Assembly (NCBI RefSeq): GCF_014212125.1
Contig: NZ_JACJVP010000011.1
Location: forward strand, 285,302-349,301
Origin: Cohnella nanjingensis
Lineage (GTDB): Bacteria; Bacillota; Bacilli; Paenibacillales; Paenibacillaceae
Direction: 5' to 3'
Length of the DNA stretch: 64,000 nt
Below the pieces are notes generated by a model that had not been told where the DNA came from, ran no database searches, and saw nothing but the letters and a program-made list of their open reading frames with translations. The translations under genes and the position numbers were made by a program. Below, piece after piece: positions 54,482 to 63,598 of the stretch; positions within the stretch are counted from its first letter, which is position 1; each line of letters begins with the position of its first letter.

Positions 54482-54590
54482 AATGTTTATATCAAATGTA
54501 CAACATTCCGGTTCAAGTGTATATAGCTAGTGAGCTTAATTTGCTTGATTTTATGAAAGTTATAATATTTAATATAACCAAGAGACAACA
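54482..54590. promoter_or_regulatory. Candidate operators between regulator and mannosidase genes
   Basis: AATGTT (54482-54487) and AACATT (54502-54507) form an inverted pair, and GTTATAATATTTAATATAAC (54559-54578) is a 20-bp near-perfect palindrome containing TATAAT. GTATATAG near 54519 recurs in the long palindrome at 57355. The region is very AT-rich and divides two divergent genes. Confidence 0.45.
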
Positions 54591-54640
54591 AGATATAAAC
54601 TTGAATATTTATTAAAGGGAATGATGGGAGAGGGTAGCGG

Positions 54641-57313
54641 TTGGACAACAAGACAGTTCACATTATTTCGCATTCACATTGGGATCGCGAGTGGTATATG
54701 CCATTCGAGAAGTTTCGCATTCGACTGGTTCAGCTGATCGACCGGGTGATGGAACTGCTGGAAACCGGGGGCAACGGGTTCGAATATTTCCATATGGACG
54801 GACACGTGCTCCCCATTGACGATTATTTGGAGATTCGTCCCGAGCAGGAATCCCGGATTCGCAAGCTGGTCGAAGCCGGCAAATTGTTCGTCGGCCCGTG
54901 GTATGTGCTGCAAGACGCCTTTCTGACGAGCGGAGAGGCGCAAATTCGCAATCTGCAAATCGGGATGCGGCGGGCGGAGCAGTTGGGAGGCGTGGCAAAG
55001 ATCGGTTATTACCCCGACACGTTCGGCAATATCTCGCAGACCGCGCAGCTGCTGCGCGGGTTTGGGATCGACGCGGCGGTGTTCGGGCGGGGGATTAATG
55101 CGATCGCGGAAAACAACACGGTCGTCGCCGATGCGATCGACCGCTATCCGTCCGAATTATGGTGGGAAGCCCCAGACGGCTCCAAAGTGTTATCCGTCTT
55201 TCTGGCAAACTGGTACCATAACGGAATGGAACTGCCGACGGATCCCGAAGAGGCGCGGGAACGGGCGGAAGTGATGCTTGCCAATGTCGAGCGGGTGGCG
55301 ACGACGCGGCATTTGCTACTGATGAACGGCTGCGACCACCAGCCGGTGCAAGCGAATGTCGGCCAGGCGATCGACGAGCTTAATCGGGTCCGGTCAGGCT
55401 ATTCGTTCGTGCACAGTCATTTTCCGCATTATTTCGAAGCGCTTCGGAGCACCCCTGCGGAATGGCCGACGGTAACGGGCGAGCTGATCGGCGAATATAC
55501 GACGGGGTGGGGGACGCTTGTCAATACGGCGTCCGCGAGGATGCACCTCAAGCAATGGAACGTCCGGCTTCAGACGGAAATGGAACGGTGGGTCGAACCG
55601 TTCACGGCCATCGCCGGCTTGCTCGGCGGGACCTATCCGGAAGCTTTCGTCCGTCATGCCTGGAAGCTGCTCCTGCAAAATCATCCGCACGACTCCATCT
55701 GCGGGTGCAGCGTGGACGAAGTGCATGAAGAAATGTTGACTCGTTACCGCAAGGCTTGGCAAATCGCCGAGTCGCTCAGCGGCAAGGCGCTTGCGTCGCT
55801 CGCGACCGCCGTAGACACCGCGTCGATGCTTGCTTCAGCCGGAGCCGAGCGTGCGAAAGGCGCCGCGTTTCCGATCGTCGTGTTCAATCCGCTCGGCTGG
55901 GAACGAAGCGAATGGGTGACGGCGGAAGTGGATGTGGAGGAAGAAATACAAACTGACCAATGGGTGCTGCTCGACAGCACCGGGGATCCCGTTCCGTATG
56001 ACTCCGAGGATCGCGGATGGGTGCATGGTTTCACGCTGCCCGATGACAAGTTCCGGATTCCGTGGAAAAAACGACGGTACATCTTGCGTTTTCCCACCGG
56101 GAACGTCCCCGCTGTAGGCCATCGATCTTTGATTTGGTTGGAGAAGCCTACGACGCCGGTTCCCGCATGGCCGCAACAAAAGCGGCCAACCTGTACGGTT
56201 TCCGGCAGCTCGGCGTTGTTGGAAAATGCCTTTCTACGTATCGAAGTGGGAGGAGACGGCCGCGTTCGCCTCACGGACAAAGAGACGGGCCGGGTGTTCG
56301 AGGATTTGCTCATCTTGGAAGACACGGGAGACATCGGCAACGAATATATGTACGTCGCAGCACAGGAAGCGGAGACTGTCACGACGGCCGGCCGCCCGGC
56401 GCAGCTGGAAAACATATCGACCGGCTTCACCGCATCCGTCCGCCTGGTCCATACCCTCGAACTCCCGGCAGAGCGCGAAGGGATGAAGCGCTCGGGACAA
56501 ACGAAGCTGCAGAAGATCGAGATCGAACTGCATCTGGAGGCGGAAGCTCGCAGGCTCGACGTTGAGGTACGTCTCGACAATCAAATCAAGGACCATAGGC
56601 TGCGGGTGCTGTTCCCGAGCGATCTCCGTGCGGACAGTGTCTACGCGGACGCGCCGTTCGACGTGGTCGAGAGAATCATCGAACCGTGGAGCGGATGGAC
56701 GAACCCGGCGCGGAGCGAACGAATGCAATCGTTCTTCGAATTAACCGACGGATCGGTTGGGCTTGCGATTGCTGCGGAAGGTTTGCCGGAATACGAGGTG
56801 CTGCGGGACGGCCGGAACACGATGGCGCTGACGCTGCTGCGCTGTGTCGGCGAGCTGGGCGACTGGAACTACTTCCCGACGCCAGGCGCGCAATGCATCG
56901 GGCCTTTCACCGCTCGATTCGCCATTGTGCCTCACCGTGGAGACTATCGTTTCGCGCTGCGTGAAGCTCAAGCGTTCAACGTTCCTATGCGCGCGGTGTC
57001 GACATCCATTCACGGCGGAAGCTTGTCGCCCGAGCTGTCGTGGGCGACCGTCGAAGGCGATCCCTCCGTTCAACTGACCGCGCTGAAAAAGGCCGATTTC
57101 GGCGACGGGCTCACGCTTCGGCTCGTGAACTTGAGCACGGAGGAGCAGCACGTCCGAATGACCGGCGAGCTGTTTGAGCGAAGCCGCGTCACGTCCGAGG
57201 CGAATCTAAGCGAGCAAATCATCGGACCTGCGAATAGGGAAAATAACGCTGTTTGTCTCACGCTGCCCGTTAAAAAAATCGCCACGGTGATGACGAAAGG
57301 TTTAATTCAATGA
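54641..57313 (+). CDS. GH38 alpha-mannosidase
   Basis: An 890-aa cytoplasmic alpha-mannosidase. TTG 54641 is preceded by GGGAGAGGG at good spacing. Motifs: HSHWD (His11, His13, Asp15), nucleophile Asp126 in GYYPDTFGNISQ, and NHPHDSICGCSVDEVH; late beta domains are present (KDHRLRVLFPSDL). It is a third paralogue of the same branch as the enzymes at 9012 and 18970. It heads a set containing an importer and another mannosidase, separated from these by a regulatory gap that holds a long palindrome, so it may be its own transcript. Confidence 0.93.
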   Translation: MDNKTVHIISHSHWDREWYMPFEKFRIRLVQLIDRVMELLETGGNGFEYFHMDGHVLPIDDYLEIRPEQESRIRKLVEAGKLFVGPWYVLQDAFLTSGEAQIRNLQIGMRRAEQLGGVAKIGYYPDTFGNISQTAQLLRGFGIDAAVFGRGINAIAENNTVVADAIDRYPSELWWEAPDGSKVLSVFLANWYHNGMELPTDPEEARERAEVMLANVERVATTRHLLLMNGCDHQPVQANVGQAIDELNRVRSGYSFVHSHFPHYFEALRSTPAEWPTVTGELIGEYTTGWGTLVNTASARMHLKQWNVRLQTEMERWVEPFTAIAGLLGGTYPEAFVRHAWKLLLQNHPHDSICGCSVDEVHEEMLTRYRKAWQIAESLSGKALASLATAVDTASMLASAGAERAKGAAFPIVVFNPLGWERSEWVTAEVDVEEEIQTDQWVLLDSTGDPVPYDSEDRGWVHGFTLPDDKFRIPWKKRRYILRFPTGNVPAVGHRSLIWLEKPTTPVPAWPQQKRPTCTVSGSSALLENAFLRIEVGGDGRVRLTDKETGRVFEDLLILEDTGDIGNEYMYVAAQEAETVTTAGRPAQLENISTGFTASVRLVHTLELPAEREGMKRSGQTKLQKIEIELHLEAEARRLDVEVRLDNQIKDHRLRVLFPSDLRADSVYADAPFDVVERIIEPWSGWTNPARSERMQSFFELTDGSVGLAIAAEGLPEYEVLRDGRNTMALTLLRCVGELGDWNYFPTPGAQCIGPFTARFAIVPHRGDYRFALREAQAFNVPMRAVSTSIHGGSLSPELSWATVEGDPSVQLTALKKADFGDGLTLRLVNLSTEEQHVRMTGELFERSRVTSEANLSEQIIGPANRENNAVCLTLPVKKIATVMTKGLIQ

Positions 57314-57319
57314 TTAAGA
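57306..57319. promoter_or_regulatory. ROK-like half operator
   Basis: TTCAATGATTAAG followed by AAAATA closely matches the larE upstream site (TCAATCATTAAGAAAATA, one difference over 18 bases). It overlaps the mannosidase stop codon, so its role, if any, would be on the following importer genes. Confidence 0.35.
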
Positions 57320-57354
57320 AAATAGTTCTTTACAGATCAAATGCCATACGTTAA

Positions 57355-57398
57355 ATTATATCTATATACAACTGAATTTAGTTGTATATAGATATAAT
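57355..57398. promoter_or_regulatory. Long perfect palindrome upstream of an importer gene
   Basis: Nineteen-base arms (57355-57373 and 57380-57398) are exact reverse complements around a 6-base centre, GAATTT. The right arm contains a TATAAT-like -10. There is no U run, so it is unlikely to be a terminator. It is probably a regulator operator, plausibly for the GntR/LacI repressor at 53282. Confidence 0.55.
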
Positions 57399-57465
57399 AA
57401 ATAAAAGGGGGGCGGCCGTAATCGCGCAATCGGGAAGCGTCATCATGATCGTTCAAAGCCGATTC

Positions 57466-57481
57466 TGGAAAGCGCTATCAA
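57466..57481 (+). promoter_or_regulatory. cre-like catabolite-repression site (one mismatch)
   Basis: TGGAAAGCGCTATCAA matches WTGNNARCGNWWWCAW except for the second base. It lies about 50 bases upstream of the receptor gene, downstream of the palindromic promoter region. Confidence 0.45.
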
Positions 57482-57527
57482 AACAGAAGGCCACAGCATG
57501 TCAATCATCATTTAACGAGGTGTAACC

Positions 57528-58949
57528 ATGAAAAAGAACGTATGGGCAAAGCGGAACATGATCGTTTTCGTTACGGCTGTTCTCATGCTCGCGCTAACCG
57601 CGTGCGGAGGGGGCAATGAACCGGGGAATACAGGAACGGGTGCGTCACCGGGAGGGAGCGCTGCGCCGAAAAGCGATGTCACCTTGACGCTATGGCACTG
57701 GAAGGTGGGGTTCGATCCCGGATTGAAAGCGGTTGCCGACGCCTATAAGAAAAAGACTGGCATCACGGTCGAGACGCAAGTGACGACGCCGGACGACGCC
57801 TATACGCAGAAAGTGACCGCCGCGGCTACGGCCAATAATTTGCCTGACATTTACTTGTACTGGTCCGGTCCGACGAACGGGGCTTTCGACGGAAGAGCGA
57901 TGGAATGGTCGGCCGAGCTGGACAAGGACCCGGCATGGAAGAACAGCTTCTACCCTTCCGCATTGTCCGGCACCGTGATCAAGCAGAGCCAACTAGATTC
58001 CTACGCGAAAGACAAGAAAGCGAGCGATTGGCTCAAGAGCCGTCAAATCGGCCAATATTACGGCATTCCGATCGATGTCGGCTCCTTCTATACGATCTAC
58101 GGAAATGCCAAGCTGCTCCAAGAAGCGGGCGTACCGCTCGAAGCGCCGCCGACGGTGGAGCAATGGCTGAAAGACATGGATACGGTGAAAGCGAAGACGG
58201 GCGTTCCCGGCTTCGTATTCAGCGCCAAGACGTTCTCGGTGTACGAGAACTGGATGGCGAACTTCCAGGATTACATGAAGAACGGGCCTGAGGAATTTAC
58301 GAAGTTCATGAACCGGGAATCGAAAATGTCGGATCCGGCTCATCTGCAGGTCGCCAAATTCATCGAAGACATCTCCCGGTCGGGCAATCTGCTGAAGGGC
58401 GCGGTATCGCTCGACATCGACCCGTCGGACCAGGCGTTCGCGCAAGGCAAAGCGGCCTATACGCTCGGCGGCACCTTTACGTTGTCTAGTCTGACCGCCC
58501 TCGGCATGAAACCGGAAGACATCGTCAGCTTTCGGGTACCGGCCTACGAAGGCTCGAAGGAGCCTGACGCGAAATTGCCTTCTTTCCCGCTCGTGCAGGC
58601 AATCGTGACGGATAATGGACCGCACAAGCAGGAAGCCATCGATTTCGTCAAATATTTGACTTCTGAGGAAGGCATGACGCTGTATGCGGCCGGCGCGTTA
58701 GACGTTCCGTCCGTCCAATTGAAGAACCGCGATTCGCTCAGCCCCATCTTGCAGAGCATGATCGGCTCCATCGGCTCGGAGGCGAACTGGTATGCGGACA
58801 ATGCGGATACTTACAACAAAGTGTTCGGGGCCGAATGGAACAAGTTCCATGAGATGAAGCAGAAGATCATTCTGGGCTCTGCGACGGCCGAGGAAGCGGC
58901 CCGCGAATTCGACAAGGCGGCCGAAGCAGAGAAAGCGAAGGAACAATAA
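57528..58949 (+). CDS. Solute-binding lipoprotein of the third importer
   Basis: A 473-aa sugar receptor with signal peptide MKKNVWAKRNM, hydrophobic core and lipobox LTAC, then a Gly/Asn/Ser linker. The binding fold is typical COG1653 (VTLTLWHWKVGFDPGLKAV, NNLPDIYLYWSG, GAVSLDIDPSDQAFAQGKAAYTLGGTF). ATG 57528 has ACGAGGTG upstream. The permeases follow after 2 and 15 bases, and a GH38 enzyme follows those, so mannosides or mannose-containing oligosaccharides are the likely cargo. Confidence 0.9.
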   Translation: MKKNVWAKRNMIVFVTAVLMLALTACGGGNEPGNTGTGASPGGSAAPKSDVTLTLWHWKVGFDPGLKAVADAYKKKTGITVETQVTTPDDAYTQKVTAAATANNLPDIYLYWSGPTNGAFDGRAMEWSAELDKDPAWKNSFYPSALSGTVIKQSQLDSYAKDKKASDWLKSRQIGQYYGIPIDVGSFYTIYGNAKLLQEAGVPLEAPPTVEQWLKDMDTVKAKTGVPGFVFSAKTFSVYENWMANFQDYMKNGPEEFTKFMNRESKMSDPAHLQVAKFIEDISRSGNLLKGAVSLDIDPSDQAFAQGKAAYTLGGTFTLSSLTALGMKPEDIVSFRVPAYEGSKEPDAKLPSFPLVQAIVTDNGPHKQEAIDFVKYLTSEEGMTLYAAGALDVPSVQLKNRDSLSPILQSMIGSIGSEANWYADNADTYNKVFGAEWNKFHEMKQKIILGSATAEEAAREFDKAAEAEKAKEQ

Positions 58950-58951
58950 GG

Positions 58952-59881
58952 ATGAAAAGCGGCAGCTTCTACAGCAAGGCGGCTCGGAGAGAAGCCGCGT
59001 CGGCGTACTTGCTAATGGCTCCGGCCATCCTATTGTTTCTCGTCATCGGTCTATTCACGGTGCTGTTCTCGATCGGGCTGTCTTTTTTCCATATGGGCCA
59101 CGGTTCGCTGATCGCGAACGCGAAGTTCGCCGGGCTCGACAACTTTAAAGATTTTTTGCTCGGAGACGACCAGCTTTTGTCGGAAAGCTTCTGGCGGGCA
59201 CTGCGCAACAACTTGGTCATTTGCGTTTCGGTCGTTGCGCTCGTCATACCGGTGTCGCTGCTCATTTCCGTCCTGCTGCAGAACATCGCGCGAGGCGTCC
59301 GTCTGTTCCGGACGCTTCTCCTTCTGCCGATGGTTTCATCCTCGGTTGCCATCTATTACGTTTGGACCGGCATTTACGAGCCTTCCGGTTTGCTGAACCG
59401 GCTGCTGCAAGCGATCGGATGGAAGAGCGCGGTGGCCGCCAACGGCTGGCTCGGAGAACTGCACACGTCGCTGCCTGCCATTATCGCGGTAATCGTGTGG
59501 GGGATGATTCCCGGCACGATGATTCTTTACTTCGCCGGTCTGCAGACGATCGACTCGCATTTGTACGAGTCCGCGGACATCGACGGCGCCAGCTTCGGGC
59601 AGAAGCTGCTGCACATCACATGGCCGATGTTAAAGCCGATTACGGTCATCGCCGTCATTATGAGTCTGAACGGGGCGATTCAAATCTTCGATCCGATCTG
59701 GATCATGACGAAGGGCGGACCAGCCGGCTCCACCGAGGTGGTTAGCGTTGTGATCTATCAAGAGGCATTCGTCAACATGAAAGGCGATTTGGGCAGGGCG
59801 AACGCGATGGGATGGACGATGTTCGCGCTGACGTTCGTCATCTCCTTGATCAGCATGAGAACGCTCAAAGAGAAAACCTAG
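58952..59881 (+). CDS. ABC sugar permease, MalF type (third importer)
   Basis: A 309-aa permease beginning 2 bases after the receptor stop behind AAGGAACAATAAGG. Helices start at YLLMAPAILLFLVIGLFTVLFSIG; the EAA loop is ESADIDGASFGQKLLHITWPMLKPI, whose first residues vary from the usual E-A-A. It ends shortly before the partner permease. Sugar specificity is inferred only from the flanking mannosidases. Confidence 0.9.
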   Translation: MKSGSFYSKAARREAASAYLLMAPAILLFLVIGLFTVLFSIGLSFFHMGHGSLIANAKFAGLDNFKDFLLGDDQLLSESFWRALRNNLVICVSVVALVIPVSLLISVLLQNIARGVRLFRTLLLLPMVSSSVAIYYVWTGIYEPSGLLNRLLQAIGWKSAVAANGWLGELHTSLPAIIAVIVWGMIPGTMILYFAGLQTIDSHLYESADIDGASFGQKLLHITWPMLKPITVIAVIMSLNGAIQIFDPIWIMTKGGPAGSTEVVSVVIYQEAFVNMKGDLGRANAMGWTMFALTFVISLISMRTLKEKT

Positions 59882-59896
59882 GGGGGGAGAGGCGAG

Positions 59897-60727
59897 ATGA
59901 AACGCGGTTATTCGGCGAAAATGATCAGCTATGCGATTCTGCTTCTCTGGTCGGCTATCTGCGTCTATCCCCTGCTGTGGATGATCGGCGCTTCCTTCAA
60001 AGAGCCTTTCGAGGTGTTCGCGGGTTATGCGCTATTTCCGACGGGAGCGTGGAATTGGCACACGTATGTCGATGTTTGGGATCGCATGCATTTCTTTCGC
60101 TATTTCGTGAACAGCGTCAATGTGACGTTCTGGACGCTTGTCGGCATCAACCTTTTCTATACGATGGCAGGGTTCGCCTTCGCCAAGTTGAGATTTCCCG
60201 GCAGCGCCTTCTGGTTCTATATCTTTCTTGCCATGATGTTCGTTCCGGGCATCACGATCATGATTCCGCTGTATTTGACGGAGAACGAATTGCATTTGCT
60301 CAATACCCACTTGGGACTGATCCTGCCGTTGGTGAACGGAAGCGCGCCTCTGGCCGTGTTTTTGTTCCGCAATTACTTCCGGTCCATTCCCCACGAGATT
60401 TACGAGTCCGTCAGACTGGACGGAGCCGGCATTTTCCGGACGCTGTTCCGGATTTACATTCCGCTTGCGCTGCCGGCTATGGCGACCATTACCATTACGA
60501 ACTTCCTCGGATCGTGGAACTCGCTTGTCCTGCCGATGGTCATGCTGAACGACGCCAAATTGTTCACTTTGCCTCTGGCGGTGCTGCTGCTGGACTCCGG
60601 CGTGTTCCGGCAATGGAACGTATTGATGGCGGGGGCGCTTATCTCCATCGTGCCGGTCGTGCTGGCGTTTCTATTCTTTCAAAAGTATTACATCCAAGGC
60701 TTGTCCGCAGGAGCGATTAAATCATAG
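59897..60727 (+). CDS. ABC sugar permease, MalG type (third importer)
   Basis: A 276-aa permease from ATG 59897, behind a run of purines (GGGGGGGAGAGGCGAG). An overlapping reading frame at 59812 is rejected because it has no transmembrane character. The EAA loop is ESVRLDGAGIFRTLFRIYIPLALPAMA and the C-terminus FFQKYYIQGLSAGAIKS is the family ending. The GH38 gene lies 27 bases downstream. Confidence 0.92.
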   Translation: MKRGYSAKMISYAILLLWSAICVYPLLWMIGASFKEPFEVFAGYALFPTGAWNWHTYVDVWDRMHFFRYFVNSVNVTFWTLVGINLFYTMAGFAFAKLRFPGSAFWFYIFLAMMFVPGITIMIPLYLTENELHLLNTHLGLILPLVNGSAPLAVFLFRNYFRSIPHEIYESVRLDGAGIFRTLFRIYIPLALPAMATITITNFLGSWNSLVLPMVMLNDAKLFTLPLAVLLLDSGVFRQWNVLMAGALISIVPVVLAFLFFQKYYIQGLSAGAIKS

Positions 60728-60754
60728 AAGGGCAAAAGGAAAGGGGAGATCGCC

Positions 60755-63556
60755 ATGCATGCCTTTGTGCCCAAATTGCAGCGCCTGAATCGGCACAAAG
60801 CTTCCGGCTATTGGCCGGAGAGAATCCTGACGCAGCTCGAATACGCGTACCGGTTGTCCAAAGTGAACGGCGGACGATTTGATTCGCTACTGGAAGAGGC
60901 TGTCGATTACTTGACCGACCGGGCTTCCGAAGAAGGCGTCATCACGCGAAGCGCCGCCGTTCAGGCGGAGGGCATGATTGCCGGACTCTCGGCGGAGGCC
61001 AAGAAGCTCAGGCTGCTGTGTACGGCGCATGCCCACATCGATATGAACTGGCAGTGGGGCTGGGACGAGACCGTGCAAATTACGCTCGATACGTTCCGGA
61101 CGGTGCTGGATCTCATGGAGGAATATCCGTCCTTCACGTTCTCCCAGTCGCAGGCGGCGATTTACCGCATCGTCGAGGAATATGCTCCCGAGATGCTGCC
61201 GGAAATCAAACAAAGAGTCAAGGAAGGGCGCTGGGAGGTGACGGCGTCGCATTGGGTGGAAGCAGACAAGAACATGCCCAACGGCGAAAGCTTGTCGCGC
61301 CACCTGCTCTACACGCGCCGTTATTTGTCCAAGCTGCTGGATATCCCGCCGGAGTCGCTGAATATCGATTTCGAGCCGGATACGTTTGGACATAGCGCGA
61401 ACGTTCCGGAAATATTGGCCGACGGCGGAGTCCGCTATTATTATCATTGCCGCGGCTATGAAGGCCATCATATCTACCGCTGGGTCGCGCCGTCCGGCAA
61501 GTCCGTGATCGCGTATCGCGAGCCGATCTGGTACAACGCCTACATTGAATATGGAGCGGGGCTATATGTGCCCGAGTTCTGCGCGAACCACAACATGACG
61601 ACGATGCTGAAGGTGTATGGAATCGGCGATCACGGCGGCGGTCCGACGCGGCGCGATATCGAACGCCTGCTCGATATGGCGACGTGGCCGGTTTATCCGA
61701 CAGTCGAATTCGGCACGTACGCGCAATTTTTCGCCTTGGTCGAGCAGGTCGCAGATCAGCTTCCGGTTGTGCAAAACGAGCTGAACTTCGTGTTCAGCGG
61801 CTGCTATACTTCGCAGAGCCGTATCAAGCTGGCCAACCGCACGGCCGAAGCAGCTCTATACGAAGCCGAAGCGCTGGGCGCGATCGCCCATCTCCGCACC
61901 GGTGCGGCTTACCGGGCAGACCGGTTCGAGGAAGCTTGGAGGAACGTGCTGTTCGCTCAATTTCACGATATTTTGCCGGGGTCCGGCGTCACCGAGACGC
62001 GGGAGCATGCGCTGGGCATGTTCCAGAACACGATGGCGACGACCAATTCGGCTCGGCACCGGGCGCTGCGGGCCCTATCCGACGAGATCGACACGTCGAA
62101 GTTCATCAGCGACGAGCCGATCGCCGATTCGATTTCGGAAGGGGCCGGCGTGGGCTACGGGAGCAAAGATTTCAAAGTCTCGCAGGTCGGACGCGGACGG
62201 GGCGGCACGCGCATTTTCCACATCTATAACACCACGCCTGTCGACCGGGAAGAGGTTGCCGAATTCGTGCTATGGGATTGGAACGGCAACATTTCGCACG
62301 TCGTCTTCGAAGACGACGAGGGCCGCGCGACGGAGCACCAGATCATCGACCATGGGTTCAACCATTATTGGTCCCATTATTTCTTGCGTGCGCTCGTCAA
62401 GGTGAGCGTTCCCGCGTTGGGCTACAGCACCTACGTGATGAGAACGGAAGCGCGGGAAGATCCGCTGCCCTTCCAGGTCGAGCCCCGACTAGAGAAGGTA
62501 GACGAGTTCGTTCTGGAAAACGAACGGATCCGGGTGGTGTTCCATCCGGTCGACGCTTCGATTGTCTCATTCGTCGACAAGGAGAGCGGAGAGGAGCTGA
62601 TCGACCCGGGACGGCCCTCCGGCATTTTCCGGTTCGTGCAGGAAGACTTCAACAAAGGGATGTCCGCCTGGATTGTCGGCCGTTATATGGAAATTCAAAG
62701 CGCTCACGGGCAAGTCAGGCTGTCGAAGCGTTACGACGGCGCCGGCGTGCGTCAAGCGATTCGCTACGAAATGTCGTTCGGCGACTCGAAGCTTGCGGTC
62801 GAAGTGTCGCTCGACGCGGGCAGCAGCCTGCTGGGCTTCGAAGTCGAATGCGACTGGCAGGAGATCGGCAAGGCAGGGCTAGGCATCCCGCAGATGCATT
62901 TCCATCTGCCGTTCGCCTACGATTGCGACGAATATGTGTATGATATTCCGTTCGGCACCGTTGTCCGGGGGGCGAGGGAGCAGGACGTTCCCGCGAACGG
63001 TTGGGCGTTCGGCCGCCGCAAGGAAGGAAGGGGCCGGTCGTTCATGCTGCTGGCCGGCGCCAAGCATGGCTTCCGCGGTGCGGACAACTCGCTTTCCGTC
63101 ACGCTGCTGCGCAGCTCGTACGATCCGGATCCGCACCCGGAGCTGGGCGTGCACCGCTTCCGGTTCGCCATCGCGCTGGCCTTGGGCACGTCGAACCGCG
63201 ACCTCATCGAATTCGGCCGTTTGTACCATCATCCGCTGCACGTGCTGTCGGACATCGCCCGCGAGGGACGGCTGCCCGCGACGTACGGCATGGTCGGACA
63301 GGTAACGGGCAACGTTGCCGTCTCCGCGATCAAGCTGGCGGAAGACGGGAGCGGGGACTGGATCGTGCGGCTTTACGAGACGGAAGGGGCGGAGACGGAA
63401 GCGGGGGTGCGGCTTCCAAGCGCTCCGCGGCAAGCGAGGCTCGTCGATATGCACGAGTTATCGCTTCCGGATGTACCTGCCGTCCGCATCGACGACGATC
63501 GGATCGCCGTTCCGGTGGCCGCCAACACGATTGCAAACATCAGGGTCACGTTCTGA
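60755..63556 (+). CDS. GH38 alpha-mannosidase of the Ams1-like branch
   Basis: A 933-aa protein whose first ~85 residues form an extra helical domain before the catalytic core. Metal motif AHAHIDMNW (His92, His94, Asp96), nucleophile Asp209 in FEPDTFGHSANVPEI, and the late FHDILPGSGVTETREH metal-site segment replace the NHPHDSICGCS form of the other three GH38 enzymes, so it belongs to a distinct GH38 subgroup. Beta domains follow (for example LPFAYDCDEYVYDIPFG). No signal peptide. It sits after a receptor/permease set and before another GH38-like gene, probably one transcription unit. Confidence 0.93.
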   Translation: MHAFVPKLQRLNRHKASGYWPERILTQLEYAYRLSKVNGGRFDSLLEEAVDYLTDRASEEGVITRSAAVQAEGMIAGLSAEAKKLRLLCTAHAHIDMNWQWGWDETVQITLDTFRTVLDLMEEYPSFTFSQSQAAIYRIVEEYAPEMLPEIKQRVKEGRWEVTASHWVEADKNMPNGESLSRHLLYTRRYLSKLLDIPPESLNIDFEPDTFGHSANVPEILADGGVRYYYHCRGYEGHHIYRWVAPSGKSVIAYREPIWYNAYIEYGAGLYVPEFCANHNMTTMLKVYGIGDHGGGPTRRDIERLLDMATWPVYPTVEFGTYAQFFALVEQVADQLPVVQNELNFVFSGCYTSQSRIKLANRTAEAALYEAEALGAIAHLRTGAAYRADRFEEAWRNVLFAQFHDILPGSGVTETREHALGMFQNTMATTNSARHRALRALSDEIDTSKFISDEPIADSISEGAGVGYGSKDFKVSQVGRGRGGTRIFHIYNTTPVDREEVAEFVLWDWNGNISHVVFEDDEGRATEHQIIDHGFNHYWSHYFLRALVKVSVPALGYSTYVMRTEAREDPLPFQVEPRLEKVDEFVLENERIRVVFHPVDASIVSFVDKESGEELIDPGRPSGIFRFVQEDFNKGMSAWIVGRYMEIQSAHGQVRLSKRYDGAGVRQAIRYEMSFGDSKLAVEVSLDAGSSLLGFEVECDWQEIGKAGLGIPQMHFHLPFAYDCDEYVYDIPFGTVVRGAREQDVPANGWAFGRRKEGRGRSFMLLAGAKHGFRGADNSLSVTLLRSSYDPDPHPELGVHRFRFAIALALGTSNRDLIEFGRLYHHPLHVLSDIAREGRLPATYGMVGQVTGNVAVSAIKLAEDGSGDWIVRLYETEGAETEAGVRLPSAPRQARLVDMHELSLPDVPAVRIDDDRIAVPVAANTIANIRVTF

Positions 63557-63598
63557 CTTGGCTGGGAGCAGCAACCTATAGGAGTAGGAGGGAATCAA

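Noticed and set aside
57355..57398. Rho-independent terminator
   Set aside because: The stem is AT-rich and lacks a following U run, and it overlaps a promoter-like TATAAT.
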